Shown here piece after piece: positions 1 through 9,010 of a stretch of 64,000 bases of DNA. Position 1 is the first letter of the stretch. Each line of letters starts with the position of its first letter. This stretch comes from Luteimicrobium xylanilyticum (GTDB lineage: Bacteria > Actinomycetota > Actinomycetes > Actinomycetales > Cellulomonadaceae): positions 620,001 through 684,000 of the forward strand of contig NZ_CP045529.1 in the NCBI RefSeq assembly GCF_009429125.1. The letters are read 5' to 3'. The position numbers and the translations under genes were made by a program. The notes below the pieces were generated by a model. That model saw only the letters and a program-made list of their open reading frames with translations. It made no database searches and was not told the DNA's origin.

Positions 1-67
1 ACCGCGGGGCCGGTCGTCGTCCACGTTCCGGCGCCGGAAACTCACGAAGATCCTCACGAACGTGGCC

Positions 68-82
68 TACGGTGATCGGGTG
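68..82 (+). promoter_or_regulatory. Leaderless-type -10 box of the PAP2 gene
   Basis: TACGGT at 68–73 lies six bases before a GTG at 80. This matches the actinobacterial -10 consensus TANNNT at the distance that places the first transcribed base on the start codon. It decides the start used for the next gene. A leaderless mRNA is inferred. Confidence 0.5.
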
Positions 83-1147
83 ACGATGCAGGCTTCCGCC
101 GACCACCGGGCCACCTCCGAGGGCGTCCCGGCCACGGCCGTGCCCGCTTCCCGGCCCGGCGACGGCGCCGACGCGGGCCCCGGGTCCTGGGTCACCGCCG
201 GCAGCGCGCCGGACTGGCTGCGCCGCGCGACCGCGCTCGCGCTGGCGGTCGCGTCGTCGGTGGGCGTGTGGGTGCTGTGGGACCTGTTCGTGAACAGCGC
301 CCGCGGCCAGCGCGTCGACGAGCTCGCCCGCCGCGGCGCGACCTACGGGCAGGGCCACCTGTGGCGGCTCGCGGAGCCCGTCCTCGACGTCGTCTCCGTG
401 AGCTTCGTCGCGCTCGGCATCGTCGTCGCGATGGCTGTCGCGCTGCTGCGACGCCGCTGGTGGCTCGCGCTGCAGGTCGCCGTCCTCGTCGGCGGCGCGA
501 ACCTCACGACCCAGGTGCTCAAGGCCGACGTCTTCACCCGTCCGCACCTCGCCGAGGGCTGGACCGGCGCGAACACCCTGCCCAGCGGGCACACCACGGT
601 GGCCGCGTCGGTGTCGGTCGCGCTGCTGCTGGTCGTCCCGCGCGGCGCGCGCCCGCTCGTCGCCCTCCTGGGCGGCGCGTACACCGCGGCCACCGGCGTC
701 TCCACCCTGGTGGGCCAGTGGCACCGGCCCAGCGACGTCGTCGCCGGCCTGCTCGTCGTGTCGGCGTGGACCGGGCTGGTCTGCGCGTTCACGTCCCGGT
801 CCTCGCTCGACGTCCCGCGGCTCGACCGGTCGGGTGCGCCGCGCCGCAGCCCGGGCTCCTACGTGGCCGCGATCGTCCTGGTCGGCGCGGCCGGGCTCTC
901 GGGAGCGATCGCCCTGAGCGCCCTGCACGACGTCGACGCCGCGGTCCGCGCGATGGCCGGGGCCCTGTGGTCGGTCCGGCGGTCCACCGAGGTGACTGCG
1001 TATATTGGTGGCGCGTTCGGCGTGCTCGCGGCGACCTCGCTGGTCTTCGCGCTGATCCTCGCCGTGCGCCAGCTCACCGCGACCACGTCGCGCCCCGTGC
1101 CGGCGGCGGCCGCGGTACCCCACCCGGTCCGGCACGCTGCCGCGTGA
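80..1147 (+). CDS. PAP2-superfamily membrane phosphatase
   Basis: Predicted integral-membrane phosphatase of the PAP2 (type 2 phosphatidic acid phosphatase) family, which removes phosphate from lipid phosphates or pyrophosphates. The protein is about 355 residues with several hydrophobic helices. The three family motifs are visible in order: KADVFTRP (K-x6-RP type), LPSGHT (PSGH) and QWHRPSD (the H-x3-D part of the third motif). The last carries the catalytic histidine. The 5' end could lie at GTG 62, GTG 80 or ATG 86; GTG 80 is chosen because it sits six bases after a -10-like box. The C-terminal tail is Ala/Pro/Val-rich and probably unstructured. The substrate cannot be told from sequence. 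It lies 40 bp upstream of topA in the same direction. Confidence 0.85.
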   Translation: MTMQASADHRATSEGVPATAVPASRPGDGADAGPGSWVTAGSAPDWLRRATALALAVASSVGVWVLWDLFVNSARGQRVDELARRGATYGQGHLWRLAEPVLDVVSVSFVALGIVVAMAVALLRRRWWLALQVAVLVGGANLTTQVLKADVFTRPHLAEGWTGANTLPSGHTTVAASVSVALLLVVPRGARPLVALLGGAYTAATGVSTLVGQWHRPSDVVAGLLVVSAWTGLVCAFTSRSSLDVPRLDRSGAPRRSPGSYVAAIVLVGAAGLSGAIALSALHDVDAAVRAMAGALWSVRRSTEVTAYIGGAFGVLAATSLVFALILAVRQLTATTSRPVPAAAAVPHPVRHAAA

Positions 1148-1187
1148 TCCCACGCCCCGTCCGCCGGTCTCAACGGAAGCAGGAAGC

Positions 1188-3923
1188 ATGCCCGGATCCC
1201 GCAAGCTCGTGATCGTCGAGTCGCCGACGAAGGCCCGCAAGATCGCGGGCTACCTCGGCGACGGCTTCGACGTGGAGGCGAGCGTCGGGCACATCCGTGA
1301 CCTGCCGCAGCCGTCCGAGCTGCCCGCGGACATGAAGAAGGGCCCCTTCGGGAAGTTCGCCGTCGACGTCGAGCACGGGTTCGAGCCGTACTACGAGGTC
1401 TACCCGGACAAGAAGAAGAAGGTCTCCGAGCTCAGGAAGATGCTCAAGTCGGCCGACGAGCTCTATCTCGCGACCGACGAGGACCGCGAGGGGGAGGCCA
1501 TCGCCTGGCACCTCCTCGAGGAGCTCAAGCCCAAGGTGCCGGTCAAGCGCATGGTCTTCCACGAGATCACGCCCGAGGCGATCCGCCGCGCGCTCGACAC
1601 CACGCGCGACCTCGACGAGAACCTCGTCGACGCGCAGGAGACTCGCCGCATCCTCGACCGCCTCTACGGCTACGAGGTCTCGCCCGTGCTGTGGCGCAAG
1701 GTCCGCCAGGGGCTGTCCGCGGGCCGCGTCCAGTCCGTCGCGACGCGGCTCGTCGTCGAGCGTGAGCGTGAGCGCATGGCGTTCGTGCCCGCCGCGTACT
1801 GGGACCTCACGGGGGCCTTCGCGCCCGACGACGGCCCAGACGCGGGCCAGCGGTTCACCGCCCGGCTGGTCCAGCTCGGCGAGGCGCGCGTCGCCACCGG
1901 TCGGGACTTCGACGACCGCGGGCAGCTCACCGCCGCGGCGGCGCGCGACCGTGTCGTCACGCTCGACGAGCCGGCCGCCGACGCGCTCGTCGCCGGGCTC
2001 GACGACGTCCCGTTCGCGGTCCGGTCGCTCGAGACCAAGCCGTACACGCGCCGTCCGACCGCGCCGTTCACCACCTCGACGCTGCAGCAGGAGGCCGGGC
2101 GCAAGCTGCGCTGGTCGTCGCGGCAGACGATGCGCGTCGCACAGTCGCTGTACGAGAACGGCTACATCACGTACATGCGTACGGACTCCCCGGCGCTGTC
2201 CGCCGAGGCGACCGACGCCGCGCGTCGGCAGGCCGCCGAGCTGTACGGCCCCGAGTACGTGCCCGCGTCGCCGCGCTCGTACGCGTCGAAGTCGAAGGGC
2301 GCCCAGGAGGCGCACGAGGCCATCCGTCCCGCGGGTGACTCGTTTCGCACGCCCGCGCAGGTCGCATCCGAGCTGCGCGGGGATGAGTTCCGCCTCTACG
2401 AGCTGGTCTGGAAGCGCACCGTCGCCTCGCAGATGGCCGACGCGAAGGGCTCGACGGCGTCGCTGCGGATCGCCGGGACCGTCGGCGCGGCGGGTGCGGC
2501 GCACGCGGGCACGGACGCCGTGTTCGCGGCGTCGGGCACCGTCATCACGTTCCGCGGGTTCCTCGCCGCCTACGAGGAGGGCACGGACGAGTCCGAGGGG
2601 GGTGACGCACGCTCGGCCTCGACCGATGATGCCCGCCTGCCGCGCGTGGCCGAGGGCGACGCCCTCAGCGGCAGCGACCTCGAGGCCGCCGGCCACAGCA
2701 CCTCGGCGCCCGCGCGCTACACCGAGGCCAGCCTGGTGAAGAAGCTCGAGGAGCTCGGCATCGGCCGGCCGTCGACCTACGCGTCCACGATCTCCACCAT
2801 CCAGGACCGCGGGTACATCACGACGCGCGGCCAGGCGCTCGTCCCGAGCTGGATCGCGTTCGCCGTCGTCCGGCTCCTCGAGGAGCACTTCGGCGAGCTC
2901 ATCGACTACCGGTTCACCGCCACCATGGAGGAGGACCTCGACGAGATCGCCGCCGGCGAGCGGGACCGCGTCGCGTGGCTCACCGAGTTCTACTTCGGCG
3001 GTGACGCCGCCGCGGACCCGGGGCTCAAGGAGCTCGTCGACAACCTCGGCGAGATCGACGCGCGCGGCATCAACTCGATCGACATCGGTGAAGGCCTGCA
3101 GGTCCGCATCGGCCGCTACGGGCCGTACGTCGAGGACAACGGGGCGCCGGTCAAGGAGGGCGAGAACCCGCCCCGCGCCTCCATCCCCGATGACGTCGCC
3201 CCCGACGAGCTGACCGTCGACAAGGCCCGCGAGCTCCTCGCCGCAGGCGCCGACGACGGCCGTGAGCTCGGCATCGACCCCGCCAGCGGGCACACGATCA
3301 TCGCCAAGGCCGGGCGCTATGGGCCCTACGTCACCGAGGTCCTGCCGCAGCCGACGTTCGACCCCGGGCTGTCCGCCGCCGCGCTCAAGAAGGCCAAGGC
3401 CGCGCTGCCCAAGCCGCGCACGGGCTCGCTCCTGAAGTCCCAGGACCTCGGCACCATCACCCTCGACGAGGCCCTCGCGCTGCTGTCCCTGCCGCGCGTC
3501 GTCGGGACGGACCCCGAGAGCGGCACCGAGATCACCGCCCAGAACGGCCGGTACGGGCCCTACCTCAAGAAGGGCACCGACTCGCGGACCCTGCCCAGCG
3601 AGGAGGCGATCTTCACCGTCACCCTCGAGGAGGCCCTCGCGATCTACGCGCAGCCCAAGCGCGGCCGCGGCGCCACCGCCGCCCCGCCGCTGCGCGAGCT
3701 CGGCGACGACCCCGTGTCCGGCAAGCCGATCGTCGTCAAGGACGGGCGCTTCGGGCCCTACGTGACCGACGGGACGACGAACGCGACGCTCCGCAAGGAC
3801 GACGCCGTCGAGGCCATCACCCCCGAGCGGGCGCAGGAGCTGCTGGCGGAGAAGAGGGCGAAGGGGCCGGCCAAGAAGCCGGCGCGCCGCACGTCGTCGC
3901 GTTCGACCGCGAAGGCCAAGTAA
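1188..3923 (+). CDS. topA: DNA topoisomerase I (type IA)
   Basis: Relaxes negative supercoils through a transient 5'-phosphotyrosine link. The 911-residue length is normal for actinobacterial TopA. The N-terminal TOPRIM domain shows the acidic cluster TDEDREGE near residues 94–101. The catalytic tyrosine is in GYITYMRTDS at about residue 329. The C-terminal third has no Cys4 zinc ribbons. Instead it carries repeated GRYGPYV/GRFGPYV modules (four seen, about residues 640–865) and a Lys/Arg-rich tail, as in mycobacterial and streptomycete enzymes. ATG 1188 has a GGAAG-type ribosome site a few bases upstream. A very long open frame on the opposite strand is a composition artefact. Confidence 0.97.
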   Translation: MPGSRKLVIVESPTKARKIAGYLGDGFDVEASVGHIRDLPQPSELPADMKKGPFGKFAVDVEHGFEPYYEVYPDKKKKVSELRKMLKSADELYLATDEDREGEAIAWHLLEELKPKVPVKRMVFHEITPEAIRRALDTTRDLDENLVDAQETRRILDRLYGYEVSPVLWRKVRQGLSAGRVQSVATRLVVERERERMAFVPAAYWDLTGAFAPDDGPDAGQRFTARLVQLGEARVATGRDFDDRGQLTAAAARDRVVTLDEPAADALVAGLDDVPFAVRSLETKPYTRRPTAPFTTSTLQQEAGRKLRWSSRQTMRVAQSLYENGYITYMRTDSPALSAEATDAARRQAAELYGPEYVPASPRSYASKSKGAQEAHEAIRPAGDSFRTPAQVASELRGDEFRLYELVWKRTVASQMADAKGSTASLRIAGTVGAAGAAHAGTDAVFAASGTVITFRGFLAAYEEGTDESEGGDARSASTDDARLPRVAEGDALSGSDLEAAGHSTSAPARYTEASLVKKLEELGIGRPSTYASTISTIQDRGYITTRGQALVPSWIAFAVVRLLEEHFGELIDYRFTATMEEDLDEIAAGERDRVAWLTEFYFGGDAAADPGLKELVDNLGEIDARGINSIDIGEGLQVRIGRYGPYVEDNGAPVKEGENPPRASIPDDVAPDELTVDKARELLAAGADDGRELGIDPASGHTIIAKAGRYGPYVTEVLPQPTFDPGLSAAALKKAKAALPKPRTGSLLKSQDLGTITLDEALALLSLPRVVGTDPESGTEITAQNGRYGPYLKKGTDSRTLPSEEAIFTVTLEEALAIYAQPKRGRGATAAPPLRELGDDPVSGKPIVVKDGRFGPYVTDGTTNATLRKDDAVEAITPERAQELLAEKRAKGPAKKPARRTSSRSTAKAK

Positions 3924-4048
3924 GGGCGACCCCGACCTCGCTGCACCGGGTCACCGTTCCTCGGCGTGCGCACTGCCCGCGTCGAGGGTTCGCCGCTTCG
4001 GGTTCCGTTGGTGAGGAGCGCGGCAAGACCCGCGTGGTCGGTTCCCGC

Positions 4049-4112
4049 GAGGTATACCGGCGGCCGTACTACTTCGCGAGGTATACCGGCGGCCGTACTA
4101 CTTCGGGGTGGG
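4049..4112. repeat. Two tandem copies of a short intergenic repeat
   Basis: The unit CGAGGTATACCGG-CGGCCGTACTACTTCG occurs twice head to tail between topA and the oxidoreductase gene. A third, near-identical copy lies at 27343–27380. The unit is an imperfect palindrome: arms CGCGAGGTA and TACTTCGCG, with GGTATACC and CGGCCG inside. It looks like a REP-type dispersed intergenic element. The flanks also share ACCCGCGTGGTC-GGTTC with the 27.2-kb region. Function unknown. Confidence 0.7.
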
Positions 4113-4133
4113 GCCCGGGCGGGCACGCGCGGA

Positions 4134-4148
4134 TAACCTGAGGGCATG
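4134..4148 (+). promoter_or_regulatory. Leaderless-type -10 box of the Gfo/Idh gene
   Basis: TAACCT at 4134–4139 is followed by six bases and then the ATG at 4146. The spacing fits a transcript starting at the start codon. It lies just after the tandem repeats. Confidence 0.5.
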
Positions 4149-5195
4149 AGCACCGACGACGTCGTCCTGGCCGCGCAGGAAGCCGCGGCCGACGCGGGCC
4201 TCGCCCCCGACCCGAGGTCCGCGCCCCCGGTGCGCTGGGGCATCCTCGGCGCCGGCGGCATCTCCGGCTCGTTCGCGGAGGCCGTGCGCCGCTTCACCAG
4301 CGGGAGCGTCACCGCCGTCGGGTCGCGGGACCGGCGCAAGGCCGAGGCGTTCGCCGCCGCGCACGAGATCGGCCGCGCGCACGGCAGCTACGAGGACCTC
4401 GTCGAGGACGAGCACGTCGACGTCGTGTACGTCGGCACGCCGCACTCCCATCACCGCGAGCACGCGCTCCTCGCCCTCGCCGCCGGCAAGCCCGTGCTCG
4501 TCGAGAAGGCGTTCACCCGCTCGCACGCGGAGGCCTGCGACGTGCTCGACGCCGCCCGCTCGGCCGGCCTGTTCGTGATGGAGGCCATGTGGACGCGGTT
4601 CCTCCCGCACGTCGCCGGCATCCACCGCGCGATCGCGGCGGGCGAGATCGGCGAGGTCCGCACGGTCCTCGGCGACTACGGGCACGCGTTTCCGCACGAC
4701 CCTGAGCACCGCCTCTACAACCCGCACCTCGCGGGCGGCGCCCTCCTCGACGTCGGCGTGTACCCCGTGTCGTTCGCGCACGACGTCCTCGGGACCCCGG
4801 TCCGTGTGGACGCCGTCGGCGCGCTGACGGACACGGGCGTGGACGGGCAGAGCGTCGTCGGGCTCGACTTCGGCGACGGGCGGTTCGCGTCCGTGCAGTC
4901 GTCGCTGTGGGTGCACACGCCCCAGACGGTCCGCATCTGCGGCACCGACGGCTACATCGCCGCGGACCCGTGGACGTTCGGCGGCGGCGGGTTCACCGTC
5001 GTGCAGGACGGCGACGAGCGCCGCTACGACGGCTTCCGTGGTGAGGGCAAGCAGTACCAGGCCGCCGAGGTCGCGCGCTGCCTCGACGCGGGGCTGCTCG
5101 AGAGTGAGCGCATGCCGTGGCAGGCGACGCTCGACGTCATGCGGACGCTCGACGAGGTCCGCCGCCAGGTCGGCGTCGTCTACCCGGGCGAGTGA
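4146..5195 (+). CDS. Gfo/Idh/MocA-family NAD(P)-dependent oxidoreductase
   Basis: Predicted cytosolic dehydrogenase, 349 residues, of the Gfo/Idh/MocA family, which acts on sugars, inositols or related polyols. After an N-terminal extension of about 28 residues comes the Rossmann nucleotide loop GILGAGGISGSFAEAV. The family E-K-P motif appears as VEKAF near residue 120, with P replaced by A. The C-terminal half is the usual alpha/beta substrate domain, with GHAFPHDPEHR and GGALLDVGVYP. The profile is closest to the dihydrodiol-dehydrogenase-like branch; the substrate is unknown. Its stop codon overlaps a possible GTG of tmk, but tmk appears to have its own promoter. Confidence 0.85.
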   Translation: MSTDDVVLAAQEAAADAGLAPDPRSAPPVRWGILGAGGISGSFAEAVRRFTSGSVTAVGSRDRRKAEAFAAAHEIGRAHGSYEDLVEDEHVDVVYVGTPHSHHREHALLALAAGKPVLVEKAFTRSHAEACDVLDAARSAGLFVMEAMWTRFLPHVAGIHRAIAAGEIGEVRTVLGDYGHAFPHDPEHRLYNPHLAGGALLDVGVYPVSFAHDVLGTPVRVDAVGALTDTGVDGQSVVGLDFGDGRFASVQSSLWVHTPQTVRICGTDGYIAADPWTFGGGGFTVVQDGDERRYDGFRGEGKQYQAAEVARCLDAGLLESERMPWQATLDVMRTLDEVRRQVGVVYPGE

Positions 5196-5235
5196 CACCG
5201 GACGAACCGGGACGGCCCGTGGTGGTGCCCCCCGA

Positions 5236-5251
5236 TAGGGTGGCGCCCGTG
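5236..5251 (+). promoter_or_regulatory. Leaderless-type -10 box of tmk
   Basis: TAGGGT at 5236–5241 sits seven bases before GTG 5249. This supports starting tmk at 5249 rather than at upstream in-frame GTG codons at 5192 or 5240. Confidence 0.5.
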
Positions 5252-5923
5252 GACGGGCCGGGCATCTTCATCTCCTTCGAGGGCGGCGACGGCGTCGGCA
5301 AGTCGACGCAGGCGCGCCTCCTCGGCGCATGGCTGGGCGAGGTGACCGGCCGCGACGTCGTGCAGACCCGGGAGCCCGGGGGGACGCCGCTCGGCCAGGT
5401 GCTGCGCGACGCCGTCCTGCACGGCGACCACGTCGACCCGCGCGCCGAGGCCCTCATGTACGCCGCTGACCGCGCCCACCACGTCGCGACCCTCGTGCGG
5501 CCCGCGCTCGAGCGCGGAGCCGTCGTCGTCACGGACCGGTACCTCGACTCGTCGGTCGCCTACCAGGGCGCAGGGCGCGAGCTCGCCCCCGACGAGGTCG
5601 AGCGGATCTCCCTCTGGGCGACGCGCGGCCTGCTGCCCGACGTGACCGTCCTGCTCGACGCCGACCCCGTGCTCGCTGCCGAGCGCCGCGCCTCCGTCGA
5701 GGGAAAGGGCGCCCTCGACCGCCTCGAGTCGGTGGGCGCCGAGTTCGCGACCCGCGTCCGCGAGGCCTTCCTGGACCGGGCCACGGCCGAGCCCGACCGG
5801 TGGGTCGTCGTCGACGCGACGGGCACCGTCGACGACGTCCAGTCGCAGGTCCGCGTCGACGTCGCCGCCCGCCTCGGGCTGGGGGCGGACCAGGTGGCAC
5901 GGGGCCGGGGGAACGTGTCATGA
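5249..5923 (+). CDS. tmk: Thymidylate kinase
   Basis: Phosphorylates dTMP to dTDP with ATP, in the cytosol, for dTTP supply. Starting at GTG 5249 the protein is 224 residues. The P-loop FEGGDGVGKST is near residues 10–20, the DRY motif appears as TDRYLDSSVAYQG, and TREPGGTPLG is the TREP segment. These are all standard for TMPK. The frame stays open upstream, so GTG 5192, which overlaps the previous stop, is an alternative start. The 3' end overlaps holB as ATGA, indicating translational coupling. The tmk–holB pairing is common in Actinobacteria. Confidence 0.96.
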   Translation: MDGPGIFISFEGGDGVGKSTQARLLGAWLGEVTGRDVVQTREPGGTPLGQVLRDAVLHGDHVDPRAEALMYAADRAHHVATLVRPALERGAVVVTDRYLDSSVAYQGAGRELAPDEVERISLWATRGLLPDVTVLLDADPVLAAERRASVEGKGALDRLESVGAEFATRVREAFLDRATAEPDRWVVVDATGTVDDVQSQVRVDVAARLGLGADQVARGRGNVS

Positions 5924-7080
5924 GCGTGTGGGACGACCTCGTCGGCCAGGAGGCCGCGGTCGCCGTCCTCCGGGGCGCGGTCGCGGACCCGGGCGCCATG
6001 ACGCACGCCTGGCTGCTCACGGGGCCGCCCGGCTCGGGGCGCTCCAACGCAGCCCGTGCGTTCGCCGCCGCGCTGCTGTGCCCGCGCGGCGGGTGCGGCG
6101 AGTGCCACGAGTGCACGACGGCGCTCGCGGGCACCCACGCGGACGTCGAGGTCGTCGCGACGGAGGCGACGATCCTGCGCCGCCAGGACGTCGAGCCGCT
6201 CGTCCAGCTCGCGCAGCGGTCGCCGTCGGGTGGACGGTGGCGCGTCATCGTCATCGAGGACGCGGACCGCCTCAACGAGACGTCCGGCAACGTGCTGCTC
6301 AAGGCCATCGAGGAGCCGCCGCCCCGCACGGTCTGGGTGCTGTGCGCGCCGAGCCCCCAGGACGTCCTCGTGACGATCCGGTCGCGCTCGAGGTCCGTGG
6401 TCCTGCGGGTCCCGCCCGTGGACGCCGTGGCGCGGCTCCTCGTCGAGCGGGACGGCGTCGAGCCCGAGCTCGCGGACGCGGTCGCGCACGCGTCCCAGTC
6501 GCACATCGGGCTGGCCCGGCGCCTGGCCCGCGACCCCGAGGCCCGCGCCCGACGGCGCGAGGTCCTGGACCTCGCCCGGCGCATCCGCGGGGTGCCCGAC
6601 GCCGTCCTCGCGGCCGGGAACCTCGTCGAGGTCGCGCAGGCCGAGGCCAAGGCGTCGACGGAGGAGCGCGACGCCGACGAGAAGTCGCGGCTCTACCGGG
6701 CGCTCGGCGCCGAGGAGGGCAAGCCGTTGCCGCCTGCGCTCCGCTCGCAGCTCAAGAGCCTCGAGGAGGAGCAGAAGCGTCGCGCGACCCGGGCGCAGCG
6801 CGACGTCCTCGACCGCGCGATGACGGACCTGCTGTCGCTGTACCGGGACGTGCTCCTGGTGCAGCTCGGCGCGGCGGACGGGGCGTCCGGCGGTCCGGGG
6901 ATCGACCTGGTGAACGTCGAGCTCGCCGACGCCGTCCGCACGCTCGCGGCGGACTCCACGCCCGAGCAGACGCTCCGCCGGATGGACGCGATCGGGACGG
7001 CGCGGGAGCGGCTCGCGGCGAACGTCGCGCCGCTGCTCGCGGTCGAGGCGATGGCCGTGGCGCTGCGCCCGCAGGGCTGA
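5920..7080 (+). CDS. holB: DNA polymerase III delta' subunit
   Basis: Clamp-loader subunit that helps load the beta sliding clamp. It is 386 residues and starts inside the tmk stop codon. The AAA+ core shows GPPGSGRS, a P-loop with R replacing the usual K, as expected for delta', which does not hydrolyse ATP. A zinc-binding knot CPRGGCGECHEC (residues about 54–65) follows. IEDADRLN is the Walker-B-like strand and KAIEEPPPRTVW the canonical delta'/gamma segment. The C-terminal part holds a charged insertion (EERDADEKSR, LKSLEEEQKRR) typical of actinobacterial HolB. Confidence 0.95.
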   Translation: MSVWDDLVGQEAAVAVLRGAVADPGAMTHAWLLTGPPGSGRSNAARAFAAALLCPRGGCGECHECTTALAGTHADVEVVATEATILRRQDVEPLVQLAQRSPSGGRWRVIVIEDADRLNETSGNVLLKAIEEPPPRTVWVLCAPSPQDVLVTIRSRSRSVVLRVPPVDAVARLLVERDGVEPELADAVAHASQSHIGLARRLARDPEARARRREVLDLARRIRGVPDAVLAAGNLVEVAQAEAKASTEERDADEKSRLYRALGAEEGKPLPPALRSQLKSLEEEQKRRATRAQRDVLDRAMTDLLSLYRDVLLVQLGAADGASGGPGIDLVNVELADAVRTLAADSTPEQTLRRMDAIGTARERLAANVAPLLAVEAMAVALRPQG

Positions 7081-7127
7081 CGACGCGACGACACCGGCCA
7101 CCAGCGGGAACGGTCAGGAGCGGCCGG

Positions 7128-7142
7128 TACGGTGTCCCGGTG
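7128..7142 (+). promoter_or_regulatory. Leaderless-type -10 box of the lipoprotein peptidase gene
   Basis: TACGGT at 7128–7133 is six bases before GTG 7140. It fixes the start of a frame that is otherwise open far upstream through holB. Confidence 0.5.
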
Positions 7143-8750
7143 ACCCGTGCTCGCCGAGTCCTCGCTCGCCCTTCCCGCGCCCCGCGCCCCTCCTCAGCCC
7201 GCACCGCCGTCCTCGCGCGCCGTCGTCGGGCGCCCCTGGTCGTGGCGGCAGCCGTCGTGGCGCTCGTGACCGCGCTGAGCGGGTGCACGTCCGGCTCCGA
7301 CGACGACGGGAGCCCGACCGTCACGTCCGGCACCGCGGACACGGCGAGCGCCCCGAAGGGCTTCGAGTCGTACTACGGCCAGAAGGTCTCGTGGTCGAAG
7401 TGCGGCGACGGTTTCCGGTGCGCGACGCTCAAGGCGCCGGTCTCGTGGCAGGACGCGTCGTCGGGCGACATCGACCTGGCGATCAAGGTCCACACCGCGA
7501 CCGGCAAGCGGGTCGGCGCGCTCCTCACCAACCCGGGCGGGCCGGGCGCGTCGGGCCTCGACTTCATGGACTCCGTCCCCGGCCTGTTCGGCTCGGACGT
7601 CCTCAAGGCGTACGACGTCGTCGGGTTCGACCCGCGCGGTGTCGGGAAGTCCACGCCCGTCGTGTGCTTGGACGACAAGGAGAAGGACGCGCAGCTCTCC
7701 GCCTGGTACCCGGAGACCGCAGCGGGCCTCGCCGCGAGCGAGAAGGCGGCCACCGCCTGGGCGGACGCGTGCAAGGCCAACACCGGGCCGGTCCTCGCGC
7801 ACGTCGACACCCAGTCCGCCGCCCGTGACATGGACCTGATCCGCGCGGTGCTGGGGGAGAAGAAGCTCGACTACCTGGGCTTCTCGTACGGCACCCAGCT
7901 CGGTGCGACGTACGCGGGGATCTTCCCGGACAAGGTCGGTCGGATGGTGCTCGACGGCGCGATCGACACGACGCTGTCGTCCGACGAGATGGGGCTCGAG
8001 CAGGCCGTCGGTTTCGAGGACGCGCTGCGCTCCTACGTGAAGGACTGCGAGTCGGGCAAGGGCTGCCCCCTGACGGGTGGTGTCGACCACGGGATGGAGC
8101 AGATCCACGACCTGTTCCTGCAGACCGAGCACCAGCCCCTGCGGACCGACGACGCGGACCGGCCGCTCACCGCGACGCTCGCGTTCTACGGTGTCGCCGT
8201 CACGCTCTACAGCCAGGACTCGTGGCAGTACCTGACGTCCGCGCTGTCCGAGGCGATGACCAAGGGGGCGGGGACGCAGCTCCTCGCGCTCGCCGACTTC
8301 TACAACGACCGCAACGCCGACGGCACGTTCTCGACGAACTCCGCCGAGGCGTTCCGCGCCGTCGGATGCCTCGACGACCCGGGCTCGAGCGACCTCGCGA
8401 CGATGCGGAGCCTGGCGGCCAAGATCGAGGAGCAGGCGCCCACCGTGGGGTCGTTCTTCGCGTACGGCGGGCTGAGCTGCAAGCCGTGGCCGTACCCGCA
8501 GGTCGCCCAGGACTTCGACGTGCACGCCAAGGGTGCGGCGCCGATCGTCGTCGTCGGGACCACGGGTGACCCGGCCACCCCGTACCGCTGGGCGCAGGGC
8601 CTCGCGAAGACCCTCGACTCGGGCGTCCTGCTCACGTACGAGGGCGAGGGGCACACGGCGTACAGCGCGCAGCACACGTGCATCGCGAAGGCGGTCGGGA
8701 ACTACCTCGTGCACGGCGACGTCCCGGCCGACGGCACCACCTGCTCGTGA
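7140..8750 (+). CDS. Secreted lipoprotein alpha/beta hydrolase (tripeptidyl aminopeptidase-like)
   Basis: Predicted exported serine peptidase of the SlpD/SlpE/tripeptidyl-aminopeptidase family, 536 residues. An Arg-rich n-region and hydrophobic stretch end in the lipobox ALSGC (Cys49), so it should be membrane-anchored outside the cell. NPGGPGASG is the oxyanion-hole loop. GFSYG places the nucleophile at Ser249. GDPATP and GHTAYS near the C-terminus supply Asp and His in a TAP-like C-terminal domain. The start is GTG 7140, after a -10 box. The likely role is release of short peptides from the N-termini of extracellular proteins; exact specificity is unknown. Confidence 0.88.
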   Translation: MTRARRVLARPSRAPRPSSARTAVLARRRRAPLVVAAAVVALVTALSGCTSGSDDDGSPTVTSGTADTASAPKGFESYYGQKVSWSKCGDGFRCATLKAPVSWQDASSGDIDLAIKVHTATGKRVGALLTNPGGPGASGLDFMDSVPGLFGSDVLKAYDVVGFDPRGVGKSTPVVCLDDKEKDAQLSAWYPETAAGLAASEKAATAWADACKANTGPVLAHVDTQSAARDMDLIRAVLGEKKLDYLGFSYGTQLGATYAGIFPDKVGRMVLDGAIDTTLSSDEMGLEQAVGFEDALRSYVKDCESGKGCPLTGGVDHGMEQIHDLFLQTEHQPLRTDDADRPLTATLAFYGVAVTLYSQDSWQYLTSALSEAMTKGAGTQLLALADFYNDRNADGTFSTNSAEAFRAVGCLDDPGSSDLATMRSLAAKIEEQAPTVGSFFAYGGLSCKPWPYPQVAQDFDVHAKGAAPIVVVGTTGDPATPYRWAQGLAKTLDSGVLLTYEGEGHTAYSAQHTCIAKAVGNYLVHGDVPADGTTCS

Positions 8751-8764
8751 CGTCCGGCGTCGCT

Positions 8765-8794
8765 TTGGAGTCTCGGGCTCCGGCCCGCTAGAGT
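8765..8794 (+). promoter_or_regulatory. Promoter of tRNA-Thr
   Basis: TTGGAG (8765–8770) and TAGAGT (8789–8794) are spaced by 18 bases. This is a good housekeeping-sigma promoter about 50 bp before the tRNA. Confidence 0.6.
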
Positions 8795-8844
8795 AGGGCG
8801 CGCGCTCGACAGCGTGTCCTCCGGGGCGTCGTCGACGGGCGCAG

Positions 8845-8917
8845 GCCGCCTTAGCTCAGTCGGTAGAGCGATTCACTCGTAATGAATAGGTCATCAGTTC
8901 GATTCTGATAGGCGGCT
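8845..8917 (+). tRNA. tRNA-Thr (anticodon CGT)
   Basis: Acceptor arms GCCGCCT and AGGCGGC pair fully. The D-loop contains AGCTCAGTCGGTAGAGC. The anticodon stem ATTCA/TGAAT encloses the loop CTCGTAA, with anticodon CGT reading ACG threonine codons. The T-arm is ATCAG-TTCGATT-CTGAT. CCA is not encoded (TCCC follows). Confidence 0.95.
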
Positions 8918-8924
8918 CCCTCGC

Positions 8925-8955
8925 AAGGCCCGGAACCTCGACGGTTCCGGGCCTT
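8925..8955 (+). terminator. Hairpin terminator after tRNA-Thr
   Basis: A perfect 13-bp stem AAGGCCCGGAACC / GGTTCCGGGCCTT with a 5-base loop begins 8 bases after the tRNA. There is no long T tract, as usual in high-GC Actinobacteria. Confidence 0.8.
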
Positions 8956-9010
8956 CGTCATTCCCTGGAAAGTGCGCGACAAGAACCGTGCCGGGTCGGA
9001 TCATGGGCGA

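Noticed and set aside
1170-3293. A 707-codon open frame antisense to topA
   Set aside because: It mirrors topA, has no recognisable domain, and is the expected by-product of GC-rich codon bias.
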